In this document: piece by piece, positions 1 through 5,014 of the stretch
Numbering within the stretch: the first letter of the stretch is position 1
Layout: each line of letters opens with the position of its first letter
Source of the DNA: Candidatus Treponema excrementipullorum
Lineage (GTDB): Bacteria; Spirochaetota; Spirochaetia; Treponematales; Treponemataceae
Assembly (NCBI GenBank): GCA_018883625.1
Contig: JAHLFV010000124.1
Location: 1 to 5,568, forward strand
Direction: 5' to 3'
DNA: 5,568 bases
Notes under the pieces: model-generated
Databases searched by the model: none
What the model saw: only the letters and a program-made list of their open reading frames with translations
What the model was told of the DNA's origin: nothing
Translations under genes and position numbers: made by a program

Positions 1-633
1 ATTCAAGACAGATACCAAAGTGTACTGATAGCCTTTTTTGCAGCTTTGTCAAAAAACAGTGCTGTTATTTTTGAAGACCGGAATTTCCGTCCCTATGAAA
101 ACTTAATTCAGGCTAATGTTTCTTCCAAAGATTTAAAATACTTGTTATCAAATGTGGCTTTGGTAGATTCTGAGAGAATGGCACAGCGGAATGTAACCGG
201 TTCTGTGCGAGATGTTGACGGAAAAAAATTACTGTTTCCCTATTATGACGGTGATTTGATAAAGGATACGGTTAAACAAACGATCAACTCCCTGTCTGCA
301 GCTACAGAAACCATGTACGATCGGATTTACGTGTTGGAAGTACAAAACGGAACCACGACCCAAGGACTGGCACGGAATACATCTATTTTGTTGCAGGGAT
401 TTGGGTTTGATGTCTTGAGTTCAGTGAATGCAGACAGAAATGATTACGAGAAAACAGTGATAATCAATCATATCGGTAATGAGGAGGTAGCTAAAACCCT
501 TGGCGACTTTATACAGTGCGACAATATTATCACCGATGAAGTGCTACCGGACAGTGCCGGTTATGAAGTAGATACAAATGTGGATTTTACCATAATACTC
601 GGTAAAGATTTTGACGGTCGCTATGTTAGATAA
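1..633 (+). CDS. LytR-CpsA-Psr family protein with C-terminal LytR_C domain, 5'-truncated by the window edge
   Basis: The frame is open from base 1 to a TAA at 631-633, giving 210 residues of a longer protein. A TTG at 46 is only an internal codon, because the upstream residues (IQDRYQSVLIAFFAAL) continue the family pattern. The first ~95 residues resemble the end of an LCP domain (an R-x-x-Q helix, then a 'P-Y-E-N-L...V-S-S-K-D-L' stretch and a 'VDGKKLLFPYYDG' segment). From about base 331 a LytR_C domain follows: VLEVQNGTTTQGLA, then a GFDVLSSVNAD turn, and it ends in the typical ILGKDFDG near the stop. In Gram-positive bacteria LCP proteins attach glycopolymers to peptidoglycan. Spirochaetes lack wall teichoic acid, so the substrate here is unknown. 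The N-terminal anchor and catalytic arginines lie outside the window. rsfS begins 34 bases downstream, so the two are probably co-transcribed. Confidence 0.85.
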   Translation: MQDRYQSVLIAFFAALSKNSAVIFEDRNFRPYENLIQANVSSKDLKYLLSNVALVDSERMAQRNVTGSVRDVDGKKLLFPYYDGDLIKDTVKQTINSLSAATETMYDRIYVLEVQNGTTTQGLARNTSILLQGFGFDVLSSVNADRNDYEKTVIINHIGNEEVAKTLGDFIQCDNIITDEVLPDSAGYEVDTNVDFTIILGKDFDGRYVR

Positions 634-667
634 TGTACAAACATAGGACTAAAATTGAGAGGAAAAA

Positions 668-1012
668 ATGAAAACAGACAAAGAAAAGGCTTTGGAAATA
701 GCTCAGCTTATGGAAGACGGTAAGGGAAAAGATGTCGTTGTTTTGGATGTTTCCCAGTTAAACAGTTGGACGGATTTTTTTGTTATTGTTACGGTGAACA
801 GTTCTGTTCATTGGAAGGGATTGTATAAAATCGTTAAAGATTATGTTAAAGAAAATGATATGCAAATTCATATCACAAACAAAAAGACCCCTGACGGAGA
901 TGACTGGAATTTAATTGATATCGGGACTGTGGTTGTGCACTTAATGTCAGAAGACGCCCGCAATTTTTACGATTTGGAAAAATTATGGTTTAAGGGTGAA
1001 AAACTACGGTAA
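668..1012 (+). CDS. rsfS: Ribosomal silencing factor RsfS (Iojap/DUF143 family)
   Basis: This 114-residue protein has the normal length for the family. Visible signatures are VVVLDVSQLNSWTDFFVIVTVNSSVH (residues ~22-48, the D-x-x-x-x-x-x-W-x-D-F-F-V-I block) and, in the C-terminal half, DWNLIDIGTVVVHLMSEDARNFYDLEKLW, the usual W-x-L-x-D-x-G-x-x-V-x-H ... R-x-F-Y-x-L-E-x-L-W pattern. The family binds ribosomal protein L14 (uL14) on the 50S subunit and blocks joining with 30S, lowering translation when nutrients are short. The ATG at 668 has a GAGAGGA Shine-Dalgarno at 657-663. The gene follows the LCP gene by 34 bases with no terminator between them, and it ends just before a strong hairpin. 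In many bacteria rsfS lies near nadD or LCP genes, which fits this context. Confidence 0.95.
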   Translation: MKTDKEKALEIAQLMEDGKGKDVVVLDVSQLNSWTDFFVIVTVNSSVHWKGLYKIVKDYVKENDMQIHITNKKTPDGDDWNLIDIGTVVVHLMSEDARNFYDLEKLWFKGEKLR

Positions 1013-1032
1013 ACCGGAAAATTTCCTGTTTA
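1010..1032. repeat. Near-perfect palindrome overlapping the rsfS stop codon
   Basis: This 23-base dyad is centred on A1021, with 10 of 11 base pairs matching (the C1015/T1027 pair fails). Its arms contain TAAAC-C-GGAAA and TTTCC-T-GTTTA. It begins at the rsfS TAA and sits directly beside the terminator hairpin. As RNA it would be a weak AT-rich hairpin without a following U-run, so it is not itself a terminator. It may be an end-processing or stabilising element, or chance. Confidence 0.45.
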
Positions 1033-1034
1033 AA

Positions 1035-1096
1035 AATAAAAGGGCTGTCCTTAAAGTCGGTGTACTTCACACACTCTAAAGGACAGCCTTTTTATT
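1035..1096. terminator. Bidirectional intrinsic terminator between rsfS and the converging acidic-protein gene
   Basis: The arm 1035-1052 (AATAAAAGGGCTGTCCTT) pairs with 1079-1096 (AAGGACAGCCTTTTTATT) over 18 positions, with one G-U wobble at G1042/T1089. The core is GGCTGTCCTT/AAGGACAGCC. The top strand has TTTTT directly after the core. The bottom strand reads the same GC core followed by CTTTTATT, so both genes could end here. The 26-base interior can form a second small stem, GTGT 1060-1063 with ACAC 1069-1072. It lies 22 bases after the rsfS stop and 9 bases from the stop of the minus-strand gene. Confidence 0.9.
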
Positions 1097-1105
1097 TACA
1101 TTCTA

Positions 1106-1360
1106 TCAGTTATAGTCATCAAAATCATCGTCGGGATACTCTTCATCGTAGTAGGATTCCCCGTCGTCATCTAAATTATAGTCCTCTTTGTCAAAATCAT
1201 CATCAAGAAATTCGTCTTCCTCAAAATCATTCAATTCATCTTCATCATAGTCAGACTCTTCCTCGTCATAATCTTCTTCAAAAAAATCGTCATCGTAGGA
1301 ATCATCAAACCCTGCATCATCCAACAAATAAACATCCCGTTCTTGGATTTCCGTGACCAT
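1106..1360 (-). CDS. Small, extremely acidic, aromatic-rich protein of unknown function (84 aa)
   Basis: I do not recognise a family. The 84 residues contain 29 Asp and 16 Glu (54% acidic), 16 Phe/Tyr (19%), and only two basic residues (R8, K58), so the net charge is about -43. A short less-charged head (MVTEIQERDVYLLDDAGFDD) is followed by acidic runs punctuated by single or paired F/Y, as in DDDFFEEDYDEEE and DDDFDDYN. There is no signal peptide, membrane segment, Cys or His. I chose the ATG at 1360 because it has a GGAG 6 bases upstream. An in-frame ATG at 1393 lies inside the -10 box of the gene's own strong promoter and cannot be on that transcript. The gene has promoter, RBS and terminator, so it is very likely expressed, despite its low-complexity composition. 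A DNA/RNA-mimic, cation-binding, or acidic tail-like role (as in RNA polymerase delta) is conceivable, but nothing here proves any of these. Confidence 0.8.
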   Translation of the reverse strand: MVTEIQERDVYLLDDAGFDDSYDDDFFEEDYDEEESDYDEDELNDFEEDEFLDDDFDKEDYNLDDDGESYYDEEYPDDDFDDYN

Positions 1361-1366
1361 TGTATA

Positions 1367-1373
1367 CTCCAAA
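1367..1373 (-). promoter_or_regulatory. Shine-Dalgarno that fixes the start of the acidic-protein gene
   Basis: On the minus strand the sequence reads TTTGGAG, then the six bases TATACA, then ATG at 1360. This is the only ribosome-binding match near either candidate start, and it lies downstream of the predicted transcription start. It therefore decides for the 84-residue form. Confidence 0.75.
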
Positions 1374-1391
1374 TAACTTGTTATGTTTTTC

Positions 1392-1419
1392 ATTATATAG
1401 GGGGATAATAATATGTCAA
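1392..1419 (-). promoter_or_regulatory. Consensus sigma-70 promoter for the acidic-protein gene
   Basis: Reading the minus strand, TTGACA (1419-1414) and TATAAT (1397-1392) are separated by 16 bases. Both hexamers match the consensus perfectly. The expected transcription start is near 1385, giving a leader of about 25 bases to the ATG at 1360. The spacer contains a run of five C on this strand (1404-1400). Confidence 0.85.
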
Positions 1420-1474
1420 CTAGTCATAATAAAAAAAAAGATATGTAAAAATAAAAATTAACTGGTAAAAGTAT

Positions 1475-1502
1475 TTGACAAAAGACAGTTTTTCGGTATA
1501 AT
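1475..1502 (+). promoter_or_regulatory. Consensus sigma-70 promoter for ispE and the downstream operon
   Basis: TTGACA (1475-1480) and TATAAT (1497-1502) are separated by 16 bases, again a perfect match in both hexamers. Upstream lies A/T-rich DNA with nine consecutive A at 1431-1439 and further A-tracts to 1457, which could act as an UP element for this and the divergent promoter. The start of transcription should fall near 1508-1510, only a few bases before the ispE ATG at 1513. Confidence 0.88.
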
Positions 1503-1512
1503 AACACTACTT

Positions 1513-2391
1513 ATGTTATGCGATGTGCGTGTGTTGGCTCCGGCGAAAATCAATATAGGTCTTCGTGTGTTACCGCCTCGTTCAGATGGTTTTCATAACA
1601 TAGAGAGTATTTTCCAGTCTGTACCCCTTTATGATGTTTTACACATTGAGGTTTCGGATGGGAAAGAAACCGGTTGTTCTGTTTCCTGCAGGGATATAGA
1701 TTTGCCGGAGAAAAATACTCTGACATCCGCTTATCAGGCTTTTGTCTGTAAGACAGGTGTTAAATCATCCGTGAAGGTGCTGTTGGAGAAGAGAATACCT
1801 CACGGAGCGGGATTAGGTGGTGGTTCTTCTGATGCCGCTGCACTGATTTGTGCGTTAGATAAGATATTTTGTACAGAGCTTACAGTTTCGAATCTGCATG
1901 AAATTGCCGGTTCGGTTGGAAGCGATGTATTTTTCTTTGTGGATCAACAACGTTGTGGGCATCCCTTTGCTGCTCTGGTTGAAGGGCGGGGCGAGAGAGT
2001 TTGTTCTATCGCTCCTAGGAACGACTTGTTTTTTGTTTTAGTCAGTCCGGATGTTCACAGTTCTACTGCTGAAGCTTACCGTCTTGTTGATGACTGGTAT
2101 AGTCCTCAGTGGAGTTGGAAAGGTCCATTGATAGAGGATTTGGAGAATATGTACAGAAGTCCCCTTGATTGTTGGAAGTTTCTAAACAGTTTTTCCGATC
2201 CTTTGATTCAACGGTATCCGTTGATTCAGAAAGCTTTGGAAGATTTGGTTGTTTCAGGTGCCGCTTACGTGCAGATGTCTGGCTCCGGTTCTTCCGTGTT
2301 TGGGGTTTTTGATTCCAAACGGAAGGCAGATTCTGCCTTTCTTACCCTTAGTGATAAATGGAAGAGGTGTTATTCTTTTCCCTCTTCGTAG
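1513..2391 (+). CDS. ispE: 4-diphosphocytidyl-2-C-methyl-D-erythritol kinase (IspE)
   Basis: IspE phosphorylates the 2-hydroxyl of CDP-methylerythritol with ATP in the cytosolic MEP pathway to isoprenoid precursors. The 292 residues fit the family. GHMP-kinase motifs appear in order: PAKINIGL at 10-17 with catalytic K12, the ATP-binding loop PHGAGLGGGSSDAAA at 96-110, GSDV at 136-139 with the catalytic D138, GRGE near 158-161, and the C-terminal glycine motif MSGSGSSVFG at 255-264. After GSDV the protein has F140, where most relatives have Pro. The ATG at 1513 gives the usual ~9 residues before PAK. It lies 10 bases after the -10 box and has no Shine-Dalgarno, so translation is probably from a leaderless or nearly leaderless mRNA. 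Alternative GTG codons at 1525 and 1531 also lack an RBS. spoVG starts 42 bases downstream in what looks like one operon. Confidence 0.95.
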   Translation: MLCDVRVLAPAKINIGLRVLPPRSDGFHNIESIFQSVPLYDVLHIEVSDGKETGCSVSCRDIDLPEKNTLTSAYQAFVCKTGVKSSVKVLLEKRIPHGAGLGGGSSDAAALICALDKIFCTELTVSNLHEIAGSVGSDVFFFVDQQRCGHPFAALVEGRGERVCSIAPRNDLFFVLVSPDVHSSTAEAYRLVDDWYSPQWSWKGPLIEDLENMYRSPLDCWKFLNSFSDPLIQRYPLIQKALEDLVVSGAAYVQMSGSGSSVFGVFDSKRKADSAFLTLSDKWKRCYSFPSS

Positions 2392-2417
2392 ATTTATACA
2401 GTTAGTTATTTCGGCTC

Positions 2418-2425
2418 AAGGAGGA
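2418..2425 (+). promoter_or_regulatory. Strong Shine-Dalgarno deciding the GTG start of spoVG
   Basis: AAGGAGGA is complementary to the 16S rRNA 3' end over its whole length and sits 7 bases before the GTG at 2433. It supports GTG as start rather than any later ATG. It contrasts with ispE and ftsH, which have no such site. Confidence 0.85.
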
Positions 2426-2432
2426 TGGGGTT

Positions 2433-2714
2433 GTGAAAATAACGGAAGTAAGGATAAGAAAGCTTTCTGTGGATGGTAAGTTAAAGGCTTATGCTACTGT
2501 AACCTTTGACGATTGTTTTGTGGTGCATAACATCAAGATAATTGATGGTAAGTCAGGCTTGTTTATCGCAATGCCTAGCAGAAAAACGGCTGATGGTGCA
2601 TATATGGATGTAGCCCATCCTATTAGTCCTGATTTCAGAAATGAATTGCAGGATGTGATTTTGAAAGAATACAATGCCGGTCACATTGACGAGGTCGTTG
2701 CCTCCGAGGAGTGA
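2433..2714 (+). CDS. spoVG: SpoVG-family nucleic-acid-binding regulator
   Basis: The 93-residue product matches SpoVG along its length: an N-terminal ITEVRIRKLSVDGKLKAYATVTFDDCFVVHNIKIIDG (residues 3-39), the hallmark GLFIAMPSRKTADGAYMDVAHPIS (42-65), and a C-terminal helix with LQDVILKEYN. In Bacillus the protein affects sporulation and septation, and in Staphylococcus and Borrelia it binds DNA and RNA and controls gene expression. The name does not imply sporulation here. Translation starts at GTG behind a strong AAGGAGGA. It lies 42 bases after ispE, without a terminator, and only 15 bases before the tRNA-Gln, so it shares their transcript. The ispE...spoVG linkage is also found in Bacillus. 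The C-terminus (VVASEE) is short and acidic, as in relatives. Confidence 0.95.
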   Translation: MKITEVRIRKLSVDGKLKAYATVTFDDCFVVHNIKIIDGKSGLFIAMPSRKTADGAYMDVAHPISPDFRNELQDVILKEYNAGHIDEVVASEE

Positions 2715-2729
2715 GCGGATTGGATATTT

Positions 2730-2802
2730 TGGGACGTCGGCAAGTGGTAAGCCCCCGGCTTTTGGTGCCGGTATTCCGTAGGTTCGAATCCTACCGTCCC
2801 AG
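2730..2802 (+). tRNA. tRNA-Gln, anticodon TTG (UUG)
   Basis: The cloverleaf is complete. The acceptor TGGGACG (2730-2736) pairs with CGTCCCA (2795-2801), and the discriminator is G2802. The D-stem is GGC/GCC (2739-2741/2751-2753). The anticodon stem CCGGC/GCCGG (2755-2759/2767-2771) frames the loop TTTTGGT with anticodon TTG at 2762-2764. The T-stem GTAGG/CCTAC (2778-2782/2790-2794) frames the loop TTCGAAT. The weak first pair, which would be U-A, is typical of bacterial tRNA-Gln. The 3' CCA is not encoded. The variable region TATTCC has six bases, one more than usual. It starts 15 bases after the spoVG stop, with no terminator and no clear promoter of its own, and rplY follows 65 bases later, so it is probably cut out of a polycistronic transcript. 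Confidence 0.96.
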
Positions 2803-2867
2803 TTATTTATACATGGAACAGTGTGCTCGGCTGTTACTGTGTGATTAGTTGATAAGGAGTTCCTCAG

Positions 2868-3422
2868 ATGGATCAGTTAGTTGTAAACGCTGTTACCCGC
2901 TCAGAAACAGGTAAACGTGTAGCAAAAAAACTTCGTGAAGATGGACGTCTTCCCGCTGTTATGTATAATTCAAAAGGCGAATCCTTTCCATTAGTTGTTG
3001 ATGAAGCAGAATTTACAAAAGTATGGAAGAATTCAACACCCACTACTCTTATTAACTTAAAGGTAGATGGAAAAGATAATCTTGTTTTTATTAAAGATAC
3101 AGAATACGACATTAAAACCGATAAAAATCTTCATGCAGATTTTCATGCTGTTGATTCTGACAAGGTTTTGAGAAGAACTTTGAAGATTCAGTTGGGTGGA
3201 AATCCTGTAGGTGTTCGCGAAGGTGGGCGTTTGACTGCACATCAGTCTCAGATAACCATTCAGTGTTTACCTAAAGATTTGCCTCCTAGAATCGTGGCAG
3301 ATGTTTCCAACTTGGCTATCGGACAGAAGTTTTATATTAAAGACTTGAACTTGGGTGAGGGAATTTCTATTTTAACTTCTGGTGACATTTTGGTTGCCAG
3401 TGTTTCAGCTCCCAAACGCTAG
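2868..3422 (+). CDS. rplY: 50S ribosomal protein L25, long Ctc/TL5 form
   Basis: The product binds 5S rRNA in the large-subunit central protuberance. At 184 residues it is the two-domain Ctc type, not the ~95-residue E. coli type. The N-terminal L25 domain (about 1-92) shows RSETGKRVAKKLREDGRLPAVMYN and ends in DTEYDIKTDKNLHADFHAVD. The C-terminal TL5 domain (about 98-180) shows the usual NPVGVREGGRL, CLPKDLPPRIVADVS and LGEGISIL segments. The ATG at 2868 has AAGGAG at 2854-2859. Its neighbours are a tRNA gene 65 bases upstream and a strong terminator directly after its stop. In Bacillus, ctc is stress-inducible under sigma-B and lies in the same larger cluster. No separate promoter for it is evident here, so its mRNA 5' end may be made by tRNA processing. 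Confidence 0.95.
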   Translation: MDQLVVNAVTRSETGKRVAKKLREDGRLPAVMYNSKGESFPLVVDEAEFTKVWKNSTPTTLINLKVDGKDNLVFIKDTEYDIKTDKNLHADFHAVDSDKVLRRTLKIQLGGNPVGVREGGRLTAHQSQITIQCLPKDLPPRIVADVSNLAIGQKFYIKDLNLGEGISILTSGDILVASVSAPKR

Positions 3423-3432
3423 TGTTTTTGGT

Positions 3433-3458
3433 AGGGTCCCCTTAATGGGGACTTTTTT
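3433..3458 (+). terminator. Intrinsic terminator after rplY
   Basis: GTCCCC (3436-3441) pairs with GGGGAC (3447-3452) around the loop TTAAT and is followed by TTTTTT (3453-3458). The stem can extend by AGG/TTT pairing at its base. It begins 10 bases after the rplY stop and should end the ispE-spoVG-tRNA-rplY transcript. Confidence 0.93.
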
Positions 3459-3489
3459 ATTTATGTAATTTAAAAATCAGAGTTACTGT

Positions 3490-4920
3490 TTGAATTTTTT
3501 AGATAAGTTGGAAGCCGGTTTTGTTTCAGTCGGTATTCCCTGTTCCGAATTTTTTTCTTCTGAACATGTTATTTGTTTCGGTATTTCTGGAGGGGCCGAT
3601 TCTATGGCTCTGTTGCGAGGATCTTATTTACTCAGAGAAAAATATTTTCCTAAAAACGGGGCAGATTTTGTGGTGGTTACGGTAAATCACAACATAAGAT
3701 CACCGAAAGAAAGTCTACATGATGTTGATTTTGTAGTAAAATACACCGAGAAACTTTCCCGAGTAAAATGTACAGTGATCACTTTAGAAAAGGGGATGGT
3801 TAAGGCCTGTGCCGATGAAAGAGGCCGGGGTGTGGAAGAAGCTGCACGGTTTTTACGGTATCAAGCTTTTGAAAGGGTTGCTGAAGAAATTCAAGCTGAT
3901 TTTTTTTGCTTAGCTCACAATCAAAATGATCAGATCGAAACTCTTTTGCTTAATTTTTTACAGGGAAATACCAATGGTGGCATACCAAAACGACGAAGTA
4001 TTTTTTACCGTCCTCTGTTGAATATTACCCGTCCGGAAATCGAATCATTTTTAGAACAGGAAAAAATTTCTTTTTGTACGGATAAAACTAATTTTGACAG
4101 TGCTTATTTAAGAAACAGATGTAGAAATCAACTTATTCCGGTCCTCACTGATTTATTTCCCGGATGGGAAAAGGCTGTTCTGAAAGGTGCAGACAAATTA
4201 CAAGATGACCGAGAGTTTATACAAAGTCATGTAGGTATGCTGGAATGGAAAGAACTGTCAACTGGGGTTTGGGGTATTGATGTATCAGACTATCTTGCCT
4301 TACCTGCTGCTTTGCGTCGTCGTTTTTTGTACATGGGATTGGAAATATTCCAATTAAAAAACAGACTTCCTTACGCATTGTTAGAAGAAACTGTCCATCT
4401 TGAAAAAAAATCCTATAAAGATATAGTTTTATTTTTTACTAAAGAAATATATGGGGCAATTCGCGGTAATTATCTTACGTTGTCTGTAGAGTCAGAACAG
4501 AAGCTAGAACATGTTTCTATGGTGTTTACAGAGCCAGGAGCCTTTTATATTAAAAATTTTTTAATTTCGATTCAGCCATTTGTTCATGCTGATGAGGAAA
4601 GGTGTCCCAAGGAACAAAACATCACCAGTAAAAACATTTTAAATGACGATAATAGTTTTTTTGTTTCTCTCCCCTGTGTTTTTCGTAGTCCTTTACCGGG
4701 GGATATTATATGTAAATCAGACAAAAAAAGATCTTTAGCTTCGGAAATTCCTTTGAAGGGGAGAAATAAAAGTTTTATTATTGATTGTTTTAAAGATCAC
4801 GTACAAGTCTTTGCTCCGAATAGTGATGACTTAGATGTTTCAATGTATAAAGATACCTGTGACTATACTGATGGAGAAGATGTTTGGCTTCTTACAATCA
4901 AAACTTCCGTTAACCTATAA
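3490..4920 (+). CDS. tilS: tRNA(Ile)-lysidine synthetase (TilS)
   Basis: TilS joins lysine to C34 of tRNA-Ile(CAU) using ATP, changing its decoding from AUG to AUA. The 476 residues match the long form with a C-terminal domain. The N-type ATP pyrophosphatase P-loop is ISGGADS (32-38). It is followed by VNHNIR (65-70), EEAARFLRYQAF (116-127), LAHNQNDQIETLLLNFLQG (141-159), YRPLL (173-177) and RNRCRNQLIPVL (208-219). The C-terminal part carries SPLPGDII (near 400), like the TilS_C substrate-recognition region. The usual H-x-DDQ block reads NQNDQ here, so one acidic position is Asn while the second Asp (D147) is kept. TTG at 3490 is the only start between an in-frame stop at 3466 and the P-loop that gives a normal N-terminus. 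Its RBS is weak (AGAG at 3479-3482) and no clear promoter is seen after the rplY terminator. Expression may be low or from read-through. Confidence 0.93.
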   Translation: MNFLDKLEAGFVSVGIPCSEFFSSEHVICFGISGGADSMALLRGSYLLREKYFPKNGADFVVVTVNHNIRSPKESLHDVDFVVKYTEKLSRVKCTVITLEKGMVKACADERGRGVEEAARFLRYQAFERVAEEIQADFFCLAHNQNDQIETLLLNFLQGNTNGGIPKRRSIFYRPLLNITRPEIESFLEQEKISFCTDKTNFDSAYLRNRCRNQLIPVLTDLFPGWEKAVLKGADKLQDDREFIQSHVGMLEWKELSTGVWGIDVSDYLALPAALRRRFLYMGLEIFQLKNRLPYALLEETVHLEKKSYKDIVLFFTKEIYGAIRGNYLTLSVESEQKLEHVSMVFTEPGAFYIKNFLISIQPFVHADEERCPKEQNITSKNILNDDNSFFVSLPCVFRSPLPGDIICKSDKKRSLASEIPLKGRNKSFIIDCFKDHVQVFAPNSDDLDVSMYKDTCDYTDGEDVWLLTIKTSVNL

Positions 4921-4961
4921 ATAAAGATGCAGAAATAGTCTTTCCGAAACGATATATAGAG

Positions 4962-4979
4962 TAGGGGTAGTTTACCCTA
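4962..4979. promoter_or_regulatory. Inverted repeat abutting the ftsH promoter, operator candidate or weak tilS terminator
   Basis: TAGGGGTAGTTTACCCTA can pair as TAGGG/CCCTA (loop of 8) or, shifted, as GGGGTA/TACCCT (loop GTT, one G-U). It has no T-run within reach, so it is a poor terminator. Its last base is also the first base of the ftsH -35 box. That position suits a repressor or activator site, but no regulator can be named from the sequence. Confidence 0.4.
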
Positions 4980-5006
4980 TGACATTTAAGGATTTTTTGA
5001 TACAAT
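4979..5006 (+). promoter_or_regulatory. Probable sigma-70 promoter for ftsH
   Basis: ATGACA (4979-4984) and TACAAT (5001-5006) each differ from consensus at one base and are 16 bases apart, the same spacing as the two consensus promoters at 1392-1419 and 1475-1502. The expected start of transcription, near 5012-5014, nearly coincides with the ftsH ATG at 5015. Confidence 0.65.
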
Positions 5007-5014
5007 AAACCGAT

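Noticed and set aside
611..641. TTGACG at 611 with AT-rich hexamers downstream, as a promoter for rsfS
   Set aside because: Spacings to the plausible -10 boxes are 12 or 19 bases, outside the good range, and co-transcription with the LCP gene explains expression.
1060..1356. Plus-strand open frame of 98 codons rich in His, Gln and Arg
   Set aside because: It is the antisense image of the acidic-protein gene, begins inside the terminator hairpin, and has no RBS. Its composition is explained by the Asp/Glu codons on the other strand.
1361..1393. Upstream ATG at 1393 that would give the acidic protein 11 more residues
   Set aside because: The ATG overlaps the TATAAT box and lies before the expected transcription start. 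The downstream ATG at 1360 has a proper GGAG.
2249..2479. Open frame of 76 codons overlapping the end of ispE and the start of spoVG
   Set aside because: It lies in another frame inside two well-identified genes and shows no recognisable protein pattern.
2489..2674. Minus-strand open frame of 61 codons within spoVG
   Set aside because: It is a shadow of the strongly conserved spoVG frame and has no promoter or RBS.
2873..3242. Two overlapping minus-strand open frames within rplY
   Set aside because: Both are antisense to the clearly identified L25 gene and lack any start signals.
3459..3489. Promoter for tilS in the short spacer after the rplY terminator
   Set aside because: AT-rich hexamers such as TGTAAT and TAAAAA occur, but no matching -35 box is found at 15-19 bases upstream.
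4923..4943. AAAGA...TCTTT hairpin just after tilS as a terminator
   Set aside because: The stem has only five AT-rich pairs around an 11-base loop, too weak, and there is no T-run after it.
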